NCBI GenBank assembly: GCA_030690755.1
Contig: JAUYGA010000109.1
Coordinates: 1 to 5,524 of the forward strand
Direction of reading: 5' to 3'
From: Nanobdellota archaeon
GTDB taxonomy: Archaea > Nanobdellota > Nanobdellia > Woesearchaeales > JAUYGA01
DNA length: 5,524 bases
In this document: in pieces, positions 5,353 to 5,524 of the stretch
Layout of the letters: every line of letters starts with the position of its first letter
How positions within the stretch are numbered: position 1 is the first letter of the stretch
Program-made: the position numbers and the translations under genes
The notes under the pieces: generated by a model
The model's input: the letters and a program-made list of their open reading frames with translations, nothing else
Database searches by the model: none
What the model was told of the DNA's origin: nothing

Positions 5353-5524
5353 GGCACTTTGAACATACGTTTAGACAAATCAACAGCCCCCAAGAATCAG
5401 CATAACGCTTGCCACAACAGCTACAAATCCGGGCATTGCAACCCAAACTCTGAAAAACCCACTGACCACAATCAGAGCAACAATACACAAAACAACCGTT
5501 TTTATGACCATAACAGTCAATAGC
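5349..5524 (-). pseudogene. Remnant of IS91-like transposase zinc-binding domain, frameshifted and cut by window edge
   Basis: Reading the minus strand from the right edge gives a Cys-rich segment: CFVYCCSDCG, then CNARICSCCGKRYADSW. This matches the C-x2-C ... C-x4-C-x2-CGKR-x-AD-x-W pattern of the zinc-binding domain that starts IS91-type transposases. Directly after the Trp, at a G5 run (CCCCC at 5387-5391), the frame loses homology. In the shifted frame the expected continuation appears (AVDLSKRMFKVPH), as in family members that read W-A-x...F-x-VPH. Restoring TGG-GCT needs two fewer Gs. Homology ends at VPH near 5349, and no HUH/Y2 nuclease domain follows. The original frame closes at 5306-5308. 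The true N-terminus lies outside. It is therefore a truncated, inactive relic. The exact IS family is less certain than the zinc-binding type. Confidence 0.65.

Noticed and set aside
1..5524. CRISPR array, rRNA, replication origin or attachment site
   Set aside because: No regularly spaced direct repeats, rRNA-like conserved stretches, origin-type repeat clusters or paired att-like duplications around the tRNA were seen.

Overview
The window looks archaeal. It carries a sliding clamp (PCNA), an archaeal-type RNase J, a type II tRNA-Leu without an encoded CCA, TATA-box promoters about 25 bases upstream of likely transcription starts, and GGTG/GAGG-type Shine-Dalgarno sites. It is A+T-rich with short intergenic gaps. 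The small acidic and coiled-coil proteins, and the mix of leaderless and SD-led genes, would suit a DPANN-type lineage such as the Woesearchaeota/Pacearchaeota, or a euryarchaeon. That placement is an inference; the sequence alone does not settle it.

Layout. Bases 1-1148 hold the C-terminal four fifths of amidophosphoribosyltransferase (PurF), cut by the left window edge. Its [4Fe-4S] cysteines are visible. Bases 1149-1316 hold a T-rich terminator and a clear TATA promoter. Bases 1317-2454 are a tight three-gene operon of small proteins I cannot name. The first two share a gap-free C-terminal domain of 67 residues, and the third begins with a similar strand motif and is a coiled coil. This operon is the least explained part of the window. 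A T-run follows, then a promoter and tRNA-Leu(CAA) at 2593-2676. RNase J follows at 2763-4094, probably from a leaderless transcript. The pcn gene (4270-5016) has its own promoter and a leader of about 85 bases. Bases 5017-5524 contain no intact gene: a hairpin/T-run terminator, an orphan reading frame of doubtful status, and a minus-strand remnant of an IS91-like transposase zinc-binding domain. The remnant is frameshifted at a G5 run and reaches the right edge.

How the parts relate. PurF (purine synthesis), RNase J (RNA decay), PCNA (replication) and tRNA-Leu are housekeeping functions with separate promoters, so only the three small genes form an evident operon. The promoters of that operon and of pcn share an unusually similar stretch running from the TATA box to the predicted start site. 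This hints at common control of the unknown operon and the replication clamp. The right end looks like a decaying insertion site.
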